The notes: generated by a model from the letters alone, not told the origin. A DNA stretch of 64,000 nucleotides from Clostridia bacterium (GCA_017517665.1 JAFWYP010000001.1:1-64000), one strand, 5' to 3'. Positions 7,569-15,610 are shown, counted from the stretch's first letter. Made by a program: numbers and translations.

Positions 7569-8828
7569 TTAACCTAAAACGTAGATTTTTACGTTTCTGT
7601 TGCCCCAATCATAGCACATATCATCGTTATCCATGTAGAGGTCTATATCTGTGTTTCCCATTTCAACAAATCCGCCTGTATCAGCTGCGATGCAATAGCC
7701 GTAAACATATGTGCCGTCAGCGGAAACGACATAAAGCTCCGTTCCGTAGGGGATTTCTTTGGGGTCAACTGCTATGTGACCGGGCATGGGCTTTCTTCCT
7801 GTTGAAGTTGCAGGGTCACCGGTATAAGCGGTAGCCTTGCCGGAAATGCAGTATTTATAGTTAACGGGAACACCGTTTTTATCAAGCTTAACATCTGAAG
7901 GAACTTTAAGGTCCGAAATCGGTTCGCCGTTATTTTTGAATGCGGAAAGAGTGGTTCTCTGCTTTGTACCGACTTTTTTTACTTCATTAACAGGTTTCTC
8001 AATAATTCTTTCTTTTGAAAAAACTATTTCTTCAAGCTCACCGTCAACATATTTTTCTGTGTATAAAACACGTTTTTCGCCGTTAACGCCTTTGGCAATT
8101 ATCTTTTCTTCGCCAACATACATGCTGCTGTCTTTGATTATTTCTGTTTCGTAAGGGATTTCCTGGATTTCGCTTGAAGTATCAAATGTGACTCTGATAA
8201 TTCTGATTTTGGTGAAATTATTGAGCTTTGTATCAAGTGAAGGGAAAACAAGGTCATTTTCTCCAAGCTCAATGTCAGATTTTGCAAGCGCATCGGCAAC
8301 AGTACCTTTTGCAAGATAAACTTTTTTGTTTTCACCGTCAGCTTCAATATTAACACCGAAGGCTCTTTTGATGAAAACTTTCATTCCGTCAAAAATGTAT
8401 TCGGAAGGATTGATGCCAAGCTCATCGTTGTTGCCGAGAACAAAGCCTTTTTTGCTGAGCATTCCGCCAAGGGTATCGTCGTGCCCAAGAAAATATGAAA
8501 CGACACCATTGTCTTCAACTCTGACAAGCTTTGCTTTTTTGATAACGATTGTACCGCCTTCTTCAGCATTAAAATCTTTTGTGATGATTTCATCGCTGAT
8601 GTCAATGTCAAAGCCTGCTGCTTTGATGATTGCTTTGGGGTCGGTTTCAGCGGTAGATATGCTTACTGATTTTTCTCCGTTTGTTACGGTAACCTTGTTA
8701 ACGGCGTTTGATGTTGCGAAAGCCGTGAAGGTTACGGAGCAAATGAACAGAACCGTTATAACAGCGGTCAGAAATCTGAACCTGTGTTTACGGGGAGCAT
8801 TGCTCTCGGATAATGAATTGGTAATCAT
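7569..8828 (-). CDS. Cell-wall G5/3D-domain protein (YabE/Rpf-like)
   Basis: The 419-residue protein has one N-terminal membrane anchor or signal (FLTAVITVLFICSVTFTAFA, about 17-36), then two or three beta-rich DUF348 repeats (about 40-230), a G5 domain (about 235-310) and a C-terminal 3D domain. The 3D domain shows its three acidic positions in AVDPKEIPYGT, AADTGG and DIDLYM, as in MltA-like lytic transglycosylases and in YocH/YabE. It is expected to cut or bind peptidoglycan outside the membrane. AAGGAG 8 bases upstream selects ATG 8828 over an in-frame start 33 codons earlier. A consensus promoter with a leader of about 90 bases precedes it. It lacks the usual ksgA/rnmV neighbours. Confidence 0.88.
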   Translation of the reverse strand: MITNSLSESNAPRKHRFRFLTAVITVLFICSVTFTAFATSNAVNKVTVTNGEKSVSISTAETDPKAIIKAAGFDIDISDEIITKDFNAEEGGTIVIKKAKLVRVEDNGVVSYFLGHDDTLGGMLSKKGFVLGNNDELGINPSEYIFDGMKVFIKRAFGVNIEADGENKKVYLAKGTVADALAKSDIELGENDLVFPSLDTKLNNFTKIRIIRVTFDTSSEIQEIPYETEIIKDSSMYVGEEKIIAKGVNGEKRVLYTEKYVDGELEEIVFSKERIIEKPVNEVKKVGTKQRTTLSAFKNNGEPISDLKVPSDVKLDKNGVPVNYKYCISGKATAYTGDPATSTGRKPMPGHIAVDPKEIPYGTELYVVSADGTYVYGYCIAADTGGFVEMGNTDIDLYMDNDDMCYDWGNRNVKIYVLG

Positions 8829-8925
8829 AAAATTCTCCTTATTTTGCGCATTAGTAGTTTTTTGGTTTGTCCCTTTTTGCGTTGTTTTGGGGTAAGCCGC
8901 GATTTCCTTTTGTGCAACGGGTGAC

Positions 8926-8954
8926 ATTATATTGACAAAAGTTTAATTTGTCAA
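8926..8954 (-). promoter_or_regulatory. Consensus promoter of the 3D-domain gene
   Basis: Leftward TTGACA (8954-8949), 17 bp, TATAAT (8931-8926): perfect in both hexamers and spacing. Confidence 0.88.
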
Positions 8955-9146
8955 ATTTTTTTGAAAAGGTTTTTTGTTGAATTTGCACAAATGAATTAAC
9001 AGTAAATTCCAATTGAAAACAATAAAGAGTTTTTTAGCTTGTTTGTTTTTGTCAGAAAATGGAAAAAACTTTGTGAAAAACAGAAAAAGTTACAAATGGT
9101 TACAAAAGCGTAAAAAATGGTTACATTTTTCTGAAACAGAAAAATA

Positions 9147-9187
9147 CAGGCATTCTTTTTAAGCCTTTTAAAGGAATATAATGCCTG
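9147..9187 (-). terminator. Second hairpin downstream of the peptidase E-like gene
   Basis: CAGGCATT pairs with AATGCCTG, with further AT-rich pairing inside. Reading leftward it is followed by TATTTTT. It could be a backup terminator for the gene at 9326. Confidence 0.5.
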
Positions 9188-9254
9188 CAAATATAGTATT
9201 ACCTTATTTTTACTTTTTAATTCTATGATTTTACCGCTTCGTATATTACAAACA

Positions 9255-9291
9255 AATCGGCAAACACGATTAAACATCGCATTTGCCGATT
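9255..9291 (-). terminator. Terminator after the peptidase E-like gene
   Basis: AATCGGCAAA / TTTGCCGATT is a perfect 10-bp stem with a second small CGAT/ATCG stem inside. The leftward T-run is weak (TGTTTGT). Confidence 0.6.
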
Positions 9292-9325
9292 ATTAATAAT
9301 ATATTTATAGTATTATTAATATACA

Positions 9326-10015
9326 TTATATATATTGTTTTCGTTCATTAAAAAGCGATTTTTCAAAGCCGTTTTTGCTGTCAAAATAGTAAACTTCACC
9401 GCCGTCATTACCATTGATGCAGTAGTAATTTCCGTTATCAAAAATCAACGCGGCACCGTCATCAATTGCTATGCCGGATAAGTCCTGATTTTTAACTGCC
9501 TGAGCGAAAACCTGCCAATAATCGCTTTCAAAATGAGGGCAGTTACAGTAGTCGAGAAGACCGAGGCAGTCAATAAACATGAACTCGTGATTTTCACCGC
9601 AGTCATCATATCCTCTTGAAAACCAGCACATTGAACCTGAACTGACTCCTGAAAGAACAATACCTTTTTCATAGGCTTTTCTGAAAACATTGTCTGCTCC
9701 GGTTTCGGTCCATGTGTCCATCAGAAACTTCAGATTTCCGCCGCCTGCGTAGACTATGTCGGCAGAAAGAATTTTATCTTCAATTTCTTCTGCACTGAGA
9801 GATTTATCGGTAAGCATCAGCGCGGAAACGCTGCATCCGAGACCGATAAACAGCCTGAAAATATGCTCATCGCCGTTGATATCATCAAATCCTGCAGTAG
9901 GAACAAATAAAACCGAAGGGTTTTTCTTTTTTGAAAGCCTGACTATATGTTCAAAAATCGGAAGAATTTCATTGTCATCGGTTCTTCCGCCGCCGACACC
10001 TACAATTATGCCCAT
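9326..10015 (-). CDS. Peptidase E / cyanophycinase-like protein (S51 family)
   Basis: The 229-residue protein has the class I amidotransferase-like fold of family S51. VYAGGGNLKFL matches the conserved GGGN loop and GVSSGSMCWF carries the nucleophile elbow G-x-S-x-G with the catalytic serine; acidic and His residues of the active site plausibly lie in FIDCLGLLDYCNCPHFESDYW. Family members cut Asp-Xaa dipeptides (PepE) or cyanophycin (CphB); this protein is nearer PepE in length. It is cytoplasmic, with no signal peptide. AAAGGA lies upstream of the ATG. It is divergent from the sugar isomerase gene and the two promoters share their -35 region. Dipeptidase is the safest reading; the exact substrate is unknown. 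Confidence 0.8.
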   Translation of the reverse strand: MGIIVGVGGGRTDDNEILPIFEHIVRLSKKKNPSVLFVPTAGFDDINGDEHIFRLFIGLGCSVSALMLTDKSLSAEEIEDKILSADIVYAGGGNLKFLMDTWTETGADNVFRKAYEKGIVLSGVSSGSMCWFSRGYDDCGENHEFMFIDCLGLLDYCNCPHFESDYWQVFAQAVKNQDLSGIAIDDGAALIFDNGNYYCINGNDGGEVYYFDSKNGFEKSLFNERKQYI

Positions 10016-10053
10016 ATATAAACATCCTTTCTGATACGTGTTTTATGAAATAA

Positions 10054-10082
10054 ATTTTATCATATAAAAAGCTGCTTGACAA
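10054..10082 (-). promoter_or_regulatory. Promoter of the peptidase E-like gene
   Basis: Leftward TTGTCA (10082-10077), 17 bp, TAAAAT (10059-10054). Its -35 box is the other strand of the rightward promoter's -35 box. Confidence 0.65.
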
Positions 10083-10104
10083 TAAGAAGGTTTTGATTTA
10101 ACAT
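10076..10104 (+). promoter_or_regulatory. Promoter of the sugar isomerase gene
   Basis: TTGACA (10076-10081), 17 bp, TAACAT (10099-10104). The predicted RNA start (about 10111) almost touches the start codon. Confidence 0.6.
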
Positions 10105-10120
10105 AAATTCGGTGATGAAA

Positions 10121-10984
10121 ATGTATAAACAAAAGCTTTGCCTTGCTTTGAGCGGTGGTTACGGAATATCTTATGAAGAACAAATCAAGCTGTTTAAGGC
10201 AACGGGATTTGAGGGATGTGCAATAGACCTCAGCGATAAAAATGCTGATGCCTTTGAGATCGCGCGTGTTGCCAAAGAAGAAAACATGATGATTTCATAT
10301 CTTCATGCTCCGTTCAACAAATCCGATGATATGTGGATGGACGGTGAAATAGGGGATGTTGCGCTTGCAGAGCTTCTCGACTGCCTTGAAATCTGTTCAA
10401 AACTTGAAATTTCCGTAATGGTAGTGCATGCATTTATCGGTTTTGACAGCGATAACATCCCGACATCAATCGGTATTGAGCGTTACGGTGCACTTGCAGT
10501 AAGAGCAAACGAGCTCGGAGTGAAACTTGCAATTGAAAATACCGAAGGCGAAGAATATCTTGCCGCACTTATGAAAGAGCTTTCCGATATTCCGAGTGTT
10601 TCATTCTGTTGGGACAGCGGGCATGAACTGTGCTATAATTACGGCAAGGATTTGCTTGAACTCTACGGAGATAAGCTTGCCGTAACACATATAAACGATA
10701 ATCTCGGAATCCGTGATTTTGACGGCAGCATAACATATATTGATGACCTTCATCTTTTGCCGTTTGACGGTATAACCGATTGGAAAGCGGTTGCAGAAAG
10801 GATAGTAAGGTGCGGTTTTGACGGTCCGCTTTCTTTTGAGCTTACAACAAGAAGCAAGCCGAACAGACACGAAAACGATAAATATGCCGCTATGCCGATA
10901 GAACGCTTCGTTTCAGAGGCATATATCAGAGCGTGCCGTGTGGCAGATTTGGTTATAAAAGAGAAGGAGAAAAATCATGAGTGA
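10121..10984 (+). CDS. Sugar phosphate isomerase/epimerase, TIM barrel
   Basis: About 287 residues of the AP-endonuclease-2/xylose-isomerase-like TIM barrel family. Expected metal-binding positions lie at strand ends: LHAPF, VMVVHAF, AIENTEG, SFCWDSGHE and VTHINDN, with a late SFELTTR. Enzymes of this fold isomerise or epimerise ketoses and inositols, so the precise substrate is open. The start is uncertain: in-frame GTG 10112, ATG 10115 and ATG 10121 lie together; GGTGAT just upstream favours 10121, while the promoter position would make the mRNA nearly leaderless. Its stop overlaps the GtrA gene by 8 bases, so the two are translationally coupled. Confidence 0.78.
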   Translation: MYKQKLCLALSGGYGISYEEQIKLFKATGFEGCAIDLSDKNADAFEIARVAKEENMMISYLHAPFNKSDDMWMDGEIGDVALAELLDCLEICSKLEISVMVVHAFIGFDSDNIPTSIGIERYGALAVRANELGVKLAIENTEGEEYLAALMKELSDIPSVSFCWDSGHELCYNYGKDLLELYGDKLAVTHINDNLGIRDFDGSITYIDDLHLLPFDGITDWKAVAERIVRCGFDGPLSFELTTRSKPNRHENDKYAAMPIERFVSEAYIRACRVADLVIKEKEKNHE

Positions 10985-11393
10985 ACAGAAATTGACTAAA
11001 AAACAGAACATAATTCAGGTTGTAAAATTTGCACTTTTTTCTGCGTCTGCAGGAATAATACAGATAGTTTCATTTACCTTGCTGTTTGAGGTTGCACACC
11101 TTAATAACACTTTAAGTTATATAATTTCGCTTGCGCTTTCCGTGTTGTGGAACTTCACGTTCAACCGAAAATTCACCTTTAAATCCGCTGCGAATGTTCC
11201 TGTTGCAATGCTTAAGGTAGCACTCTTCTATTGTGTTTTTGCCCCTCTTTCAACATGGTGGACTCATGAGCTTACTGCCTTGGGAATAAACGAATACCTG
11301 ATAGAAGCAGGCACAATGCTTGTCAATCTTGTCACCGAATATCTCTATTGCAGATTTGTTGTTTACAGAAATTCAATGAATACTGCAGAATAA
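10977..11393 (+). CDS. GtrA family small membrane protein
   Basis: The 138-residue protein has four hydrophobic segments (about 16-37, 43-62, 77-95, 103-127) in the GtrA/DPMS layout, with NFTFNRKFTFKS between spans 2 and 3 fitting the family's WxxNRxxTF-type motif. GtrA proteins act in the cytoplasmic membrane in moving lipid-linked sugars or supporting cell-surface glycosylation, often as partners of glycosyltransferases; none is seen here. AAGGAG 7 bases before the ATG lies inside the upstream isomerase gene, and the ATG overlaps that gene's end. A bidirectional terminator follows. Confidence 0.85.
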   Translation: MSEQKLTKKQNIIQVVKFALFSASAGIIQIVSFTLLFEVAHLNNTLSYIISLALSVLWNFTFNRKFTFKSAANVPVAMLKVALFYCVFAPLSTWWTHELTALGINEYLIEAGTMLVNLVTEYLYCRFVVYRNSMNTAE

Positions 11394-11397
11394 AAAG

Positions 11398-11431
11398 ACC
11401 GCTGTTTTTGCGATTTTGCAAGAACAGCGGT
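11398..11431. terminator. Bidirectional terminator, GtrA gene / lipoprotein gene
   Basis: ACCGCTGTT / AACAGCGGT is a perfect 9-bp stem with TTGC/GCAA pairing inside. T-rich runs lie on both sides (AATTTTT rightward, CTTTTTATT leftward). Confidence 0.85.
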
Positions 11432-11448
11432 AATTTTTATAGGGTTAA

Positions 11449-11979
11449 TTATTCTTCTTCAACATAGTCCGTGAAAACGATTTTAACGGATTCTCTGGGG
11501 AAGTCAAAGCGGCGTCTTTCAACGGTGTCGCCCTTCTTAACACCCTTAAGAGGAACAAGGATATATGAGTTTCTGACAACTTTACCGTTTGCATCATAAG
11601 CGATGTAACCGATTTTAATATCGTCCTTTCTTGAACCGATTGCGGTTACTTCAACTGCTGCGTGTCCGTCTGCATTGACTGAGATACCGTCATCGGAAAG
11701 CTCAACATCCGTTATCTTTGCAACTGAATTGCCGTATACATAGTAGTCGCTGAGAACAATTTCAACGTTGTTGATTGTTTCAACATAGATGGTGGGGAAG
11801 GTCTGACCTTCCGAAGGAGTAACGTTTTCGGGGTCGGGAGCGGTTGCGCCGTAGGGGTTAACATATGAATATTCGGCACTGCCTGTTGTTGCGGGTTCTT
11901 CAGGAATATTGGATTTGCAGCCGAAGAAGCAAAGCGCGATAACAGTCATTGCGAGAATAACACTGATTAATGATTTCAT
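11449..11979 (-). CDS. Putative lipoprotein, function unknown
   Basis: The 176-residue protein begins with a lipoprotein signal: MKSLISVILAMTVIALCFFG then Cys21, so it is probably lipid-anchored on the outer face of the membrane. A low-complexity linker rich in Pro, Thr and Glu follows (about 24-55), then a single beta-rich domain of about 110 residues that I do not recognise; it looks like an Ig-like fold (alternating hydrophobic strands, IGYIAYDANGKVV). AAAGGA 9 bases upstream sets ATG 11979; an earlier in-frame start has no ribosome site. It has its own promoter inside the end of the upstream gene. No enzyme motif is visible. Confidence 0.7.
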   Translation of the reverse strand: MKSLISVILAMTVIALCFFGCKSNIPEEPATTGSAEYSYVNPYGATAPDPENVTPSEGQTFPTIYVETINNVEIVLSDYYVYGNSVAKITDVELSDDGISVNADGHAAVEVTAIGSRKDDIKIGYIAYDANGKVVRNSYILVPLKGVKKGDTVERRRFDFPRESVKIVFTDYVEEE

Positions 11980-12023
11980 AGAAACAAGTCCTTTCGTTCG
12001 TATGTATGAATGAATGTATTTAT

Positions 12024-12052
12024 ATAATATCATACATTTTTGCTTTTTTCAA
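12024..12052 (-). promoter_or_regulatory. Promoter of the lipoprotein gene
   Basis: Leftward TTGAAA (12052-12047), 17 bp, TATTAT (12029-12024). The -35 box lies in the last codons of the ceramidase-like gene. Confidence 0.6.
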
Positions 12053-13496
12053 CTGTATTAATAATTTCCTTTACCGTATCTGCGATTGTAACAGCGGTTT
12101 CAGGACCGAGAGAATTGGTTTCCTCATAGTGACGGCGGCCATGAATATCTCTGCCGTTTTCAAAATACGGAGTTTCGGTATGAAGAATGAAATCATTCGG
12201 CGGAAGAACATAGCCGAGTTCATCGTTGGCAAGGCCGATTATCATGACATCATCGCCGATTATTTCCTGAAGCGGAACGGGGTTGATTTCCGCGCCGTAT
12301 CCAGTTGCCGATTCTTCTGCGGGAAGATATCCGCCGTAAACAAGCTCAGGGAAAATTTCGCAAGGGAGCATTAATATTCTGAGCGAATCAATTTCAAGGT
12401 AACTGATTTCGGATTTCATTGCAAATCCCGATTTGTCAGCCATTCTGAATTCTTTTGCGCTGAGAATTCCCGCCTTTGCAGCAATGAGGAGCAGAAGATT
12501 TTCTGCCTTAAGATAGAATTCCTGACGTATAAAGCCGATTTTCGGTTTAAGCAAAGTTTCGTTTTCTATTGAAAGCGCATAGTCGGCAAGTTTCCTTCCG
12601 ATTTCAGCGGTTGACTGCGAAAAATCGCTGCCGTTGTCGCGGATTTCCTTTTCGTTCGGAATATCCATGCTTATCATTCCGCCGATTGCGCCGACACAGT
12701 AAAACGTTTCAGCGCCTGTTTTTTCTCGGATTTTTTCTCTGAAATAATGGGGGAAATCAGCGCTTACAAATTCATTGCAGCCCTGAAGCGATTCGGAATG
12801 AGATGCAAAATTGATTATGTATGTTTCTTTTGAACCGTCCTCGGGAACGAAACGCAGACGGGTAAGAGTTTTTGAATAAACAATCGGAGTTCTGATGTCC
12901 TCCTGCATATCGGGAACTTCAATCTTTCCGAGATAAAGCTTGCCGATTTTTCTTGAAGCATAAGCTTTTTCAACAGCCTTGACGGTTTGTGAGAAAACAA
13001 GCTCCATATATTTCGGGTCTTTTCCGCTTAAAGGAAGCGGACCCCAGATTCCCATTGTATCAATGCCTGCGTGATTGTGAGTGCAGACAATATTGATTGA
13101 ACGGCAACCTGAAAGCTTTGAAAATTCTGAGAGTCTTGAACGGAGTTTGTTAACATCGCTGTTGAGCATACCGACGCAGTCAAGCGAAACAATAACTATT
13201 CCGCCGTGACCCGAAAGGTCATCAAGCCATACGGCATGAGTGTGGGGAGCGTCAAGAACACCCTTTGCAGGTTTGTTTTCGCCGTAACCCGCAATGTAAT
13301 ATTTCTTTTTGTCAACATCGTCGGGGAGAATGCTCTCTTTTGAAAATCCGAGTGAAAACAGCTCGCTTTTTGCTCTCGGAGTGCAGTCGAATGTGCTTTT
13401 TTCAATGGGTTTTGTACATTTCTTTTCCGTGAGGTGCTTTGACTGTGCCGTGAGGATGAAATCAAGTGCCTTGTATGCTGCGGTTAACGGTTTCAT
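12030..13496 (-). CDS. Neutral/alkaline ceramidase-like hydrolase
   Basis: The 488-residue protein resembles the N-terminal catalytic domain of neutral/alkaline non-lysosomal ceramidases (Pfam PF04734). INIVCTHNHAGID carries the H-x-H zinc-ligand motif, preceded by VIVSLDCVG, and NFASHSESLQG supplies another conserved His. No signal peptide and no C-terminal Ig-like domain are present, unlike secreted ceramidases (about 650-750 residues), so it is probably cytoplasmic and its substrate need not be ceramide. The start lies 2 bases after the trmL stop with TTGGAGTG upstream, so it is in the trmL transcript. Many gut Clostridia carry this short form; I know of no defined role. Confidence 0.65.
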   Translation of the reverse strand: MKPLTAAYKALDFILTAQSKHLTEKKCTKPIEKSTFDCTPRAKSELFSLGFSKESILPDDVDKKKYYIAGYGENKPAKGVLDAPHTHAVWLDDLSGHGGIVIVSLDCVGMLNSDVNKLRSRLSEFSKLSGCRSINIVCTHNHAGIDTMGIWGPLPLSGKDPKYMELVFSQTVKAVEKAYASRKIGKLYLGKIEVPDMQEDIRTPIVYSKTLTRLRFVPEDGSKETYIINFASHSESLQGCNEFVSADFPHYFREKIREKTGAETFYCVGAIGGMISMDIPNEKEIRDNGSDFSQSTAEIGRKLADYALSIENETLLKPKIGFIRQEFYLKAENLLLLIAAKAGILSAKEFRMADKSGFAMKSEISYLEIDSLRILMLPCEIFPELVYGGYLPAEESATGYGAEINPVPLQEIIGDDVMIIGLANDELGYVLPPNDFILHTETPYFENGRDIHGRRHYEETNSLGPETAVTIADTVKEIINTVEKSKNV

Positions 13497-13498
13497 TT

Positions 13499-14008
13499 TT
13501 ATTCACTCCAATCAAATTTTGTGAGCTTTCCTTTGCAAAGCAAATCGGGGAAATTCCATTGGCGAAGCACCTCATAAGCGCCCACGGCAACGGAATTTGA
13601 AAGATTCAGACTTCTTGCGGCGCTGTTATTTATCATCGGCAGACGCACGCATTTTTCGGGATTGTCATGAAGAAGTTCCTCGGGCAATCCCGCAGTTTCT
13701 TTTCCGAAAACAAGGTAACTGTTATCCGGATAATCAATTTCCGAGTATATTTTTGTTGCTTTTGTAGAAAAATAAAAGAAATTCCCGTCTTTGTTTTTTT
13801 GAAAAAAATCATCAAGATTTTCATAATAGGTTATATCAAGCAGATGCCAGTAATCAAGACCTGCTCTTTTCAGCTTTGCATCATCAACGCGGAAACCCAT
13901 CGGTTCAACAAGATGAAGCTTTGCACCTGTTGCGGCACAGGTTCTTGCAATGTTGCCCGTATTCTGCGGAATCTGAGGCTCAACAAGAACTATATTTAAT
14001 GTAGGCAT
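13499..14008 (-). CDS. trmL: tRNA (cytidine/uridine-34-2'-O)-methyltransferase
   Basis: The 169-residue SPOUT-fold methyltransferase methylates the ribose of wobble base 34 in certain leucine tRNAs, using SAM, as a homodimer. Family blocks are clear: LVEPQIPQNTGNIARTCAA at the N-terminus (NxGNIxRT), YLVFGKETAGLPEELL and VRLPMINNSAARSLNLSN forming the trefoil knot with the SAM site. Length is typical (about 155-170). AGGGAAG precedes the ATG. It leads a short leftward unit with the ceramidase-like gene. Divergent from the small membrane protein gene at 14097. Confidence 0.93.
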   Translation of the reverse strand: MPTLNIVLVEPQIPQNTGNIARTCAATGAKLHLVEPMGFRVDDAKLKRAGLDYWHLLDITYYENLDDFFQKNKDGNFFYFSTKATKIYSEIDYPDNSYLVFGKETAGLPEELLHDNPEKCVRLPMINNSAARSLNLSNSVAVGAYEVLRQWNFPDLLCKGKLTKFDWSE

Positions 14009-14096
14009 AAGAATACTTCCCTAAAAAATTTGACATTAGTTTTATCTTCTCCAAAGGTTAATATATTAATGAATATTTATGATTGGAGGGATAAGT

Positions 14097-14276
14097 TTGA
14101 AAAATATGACTATGGCAAAGAGCGTAGGCATCGGTCTTGCGGTTGGCACAGCGGCAGCTTATGCAAGCACCAAAATGATGTCCAGAAGCGGCATGAAAGC
14201 CTGCAAGAAAAATGTTGCCAAGTGCGTAAAAAGCATGGAAAACATGATGGACGGTATTGCTTCAATGACCCGTTAA
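14097..14276 (+). CDS. Small single-span membrane protein, unknown
   Basis: A 59-residue protein with one hydrophobic stretch (SVGIGLAVGTAAAYAS, about 7-22) and a basic, Met-rich C-terminal half with two Cys. The start is read as TTG 14097 because GGAGGG lies 6 bases upstream; in-frame ATGs at 14106 and 14112 would be poorly spaced, and one at 14079 precedes the ribosome site. I do not recognise a family; it resembles the short YtxH-like membrane proteins of Firmicutes. Its stop abuts the stop of the convergent pth gene with no terminator between. Confidence 0.6.
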   Translation: MKNMTMAKSVGIGLAVGTAAAYASTKMMSRSGMKACKKNVAKCVKSMENMMDGIASMTR

Positions 14277-14882
14277 TCAGCTGTTGAAGCTGCTCATTGC
14301 ACCGTCAATGTTGCCCTGCACCATCATTTCGACTGCCTTGCAGGCGTTTTCTGCAGCTTCTCTGAGAGAATCCAGTTCGGGCTTCTTGAATGATGAAAGC
14401 ACCCAGTCTGCAAGGTCGTATTCGGGGTGAGGTTTTTCCCCGACACCGAGCTTTACTCTGGGAAATTTATCGGAATTAAGCAGATAAATAATGCTCTTTA
14501 TTCCGTTGTGACCGCCGTCGCTTCCCTTGCGTCTGATACGCATTTTACCGCAGGGGAGGGAAATATCATCAAAAACAACAATGATATTTTCGGGCGGAAT
14601 TTTATAAAAAGCCGCTGCCTGTTTAACAGCTTCTCCGCTGTTATTCATGAATGTCTGCGGCTTCATAAGCAAGCACCTGTGACCGCCAAGTGTTATGTTG
14701 GCGGTCACTGACTTGAATTGGATTTTACTTATTTTTTCGTTGTTTTTATCTGCCAGAAGGTCGGCAAACAAAAAACCTGCATTATGGCGCGTGAGTTCAT
14801 ATTTTTTGCCGGGATTTCCGAGTCCGACTATAATGAATTCGGGAGGACCCGAAGGGGTTCTGTTTCTTGAAAATAAATTCAT
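14277..14882 (-). CDS. pth: Peptidyl-tRNA hydrolase
   Basis: The 201-residue enzyme releases tRNA from peptidyl-tRNA dropped by ribosomes. FIIVGLGNPGKKYELTRHNAGF holds the signature Asn and the catalytic His (RHN), KPQTFMNNSGEAV is the second family block, and VVFDDISLPCGKMRIRRKGSDGGHNG the third, with the catalytic Asp and the GGHNG loop. Length is normal (about 190-200). A 15-residue N-terminal extension (MNLFSRNRTPSGPPE) is slightly unusual. It starts one base after the stop of the membrane-anchored protein gene upstream, so the two are one transcript. Confidence 0.96.
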   Translation of the reverse strand: MNLFSRNRTPSGPPEFIIVGLGNPGKKYELTRHNAGFLFADLLADKNNEKISKIQFKSVTANITLGGHRCLLMKPQTFMNNSGEAVKQAAAFYKIPPENIIVVFDDISLPCGKMRIRRKGSDGGHNGIKSIIYLLNSDKFPRVKLGVGEKPHPEYDLADWVLSSFKKPELDSLREAAENACKAVEMMVQGNIDGAMSSFNS

Positions 14883-14883
14883 T

Positions 14884-15468
14884 TTATTTGGTTTCCTTTA
14901 CGATACCTGCTGTTTTTGTTTCTTCAACACTCAATGAACCGTCAGCATATTCGGTGGGGCTGTTTGTATAAACAACGCTTACTTCCATTTCATCAACAAG
15001 AGCTTTGACTTCATCGCTTGAGAGCTCAATATCCGAGCAAAGAACGCTGAAGCAGGTTGTTGCCGAGCTACCGGGAGCAATGCTGATTTCACCGCCTGAT
15101 GAGGTGTTGATATAAATGCCGTTTTTACCGTTGTCTTTTACATCAAAGCCGTAAATTGTGTAGTTTTTATCGCCGACATTTTCAATGGTGATAATCTGTT
15201 CAAAAGAAAGCCAGTTTTCGGGAACAGCATAAAATTCTTCTGCTTTTTCTTCGCCGAGAGCATATTTTTCTGCAAGATATTTCTTATATCTGTCGGGATT
15301 CTTGATGTAAGCTTCAAGAACGGAAATTCTTTCTTCAATTACATCTTTTGTAACAAGAAGCTCTGCTGTTTCTTCGGGCTTGCTGTTTTGTCCCACTGCA
15401 AAATAAATGCCGACTGCGGCTGCGGCAGCGATTGCGATAACAACTATGGCAATAATGGCTTTTTTCAT
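14884..15468 (-). CDS. Membrane-anchored exported protein, unknown
   Basis: A 194-residue protein with an Ala/Ile-rich N-terminal membrane segment (about 4-26) and an extracellular part of about 165 residues. The first half is helical and charged; the second (ITIENVGDKNYTIYGFDV and on) looks beta-rich. GGAGG 8 bases before the ATG supports the start. I do not recognise a domain. It is cotranscribed with pth (1-base gap), which probably reflects operon packing, not function. Confidence 0.6.
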   Translation of the reverse strand: MKKAIIAIVVIAIAAAAAVGIYFAVGQNSKPEETAELLVTKDVIEERISVLEAYIKNPDRYKKYLAEKYALGEEKAEEFYAVPENWLSFEQIITIENVGDKNYTIYGFDVKDNGKNGIYINTSSGGEISIAPGSSATTCFSVLCSDIELSSDEVKALVDEMEVSVVYTNSPTEYADGSLSVEETKTAGIVKETK

Positions 15469-15587
15469 GTTTTTGTCCTCCGATATTGTGGTTTATTTTT
15501 TTGGTATGTATGAATTATGACAGATTTTTGTAAAAAATACAATAGAGATTTATTAATTTAATATTTAATTAACATATTATTTATAAA

Positions 15588-15610
15588 AGGCAGGGAAATC
15601 ATCCCTGCCT
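15588..15610 (-). terminator. Terminator of the ctsR-clpC operon
   Basis: AGGCAGGGA / TCCCTGCCT is a perfect 9-bp stem with a five-base loop just after the clpC stop; leftward it runs into TTTTAT. Confidence 0.85.

Larger units (their letters stand above)
8829..9325. other. 497-base AT-rich gap: leader, promoter and hairpins
   Basis: It holds the leader (8829-8919) and promoter of the 3D-domain gene, three GTTACA repeats (9089, 9099, 9120), and two hairpins (9147-9187, 9255-9291). In the leader CGTTG can pair with CAACG around a short purine-rich stretch, but I cannot match it to a known riboswitch, including the c-di-AMP class that often precedes such genes. An open frame across 8996-9277 has no ribosome site and composition like the AT-rich flank, so I do not call it. 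Confidence 0.5.

Noticed and set aside
8829..8919. Possible c-di-AMP or c-di-GMP riboswitch in the leader of the G5/3D gene
   Set aside because: Such genes often have one, but the leader is too short and lacks the conserved cores and a switching terminator.
8996..9277. Leftward open frame of 93 codons in the gap before the 3D-domain gene
   Set aside because: No ribosome site, composition of AT-rich noncoding DNA, and it crosses two hairpins.
9326..10015. Cyanophycinase, tied to the DUF1854 exporter as a cyanophycin pathway
   Set aside because: No cyanophycin synthetase, 13 kb distance, and the protein fits dipeptidase E as well.
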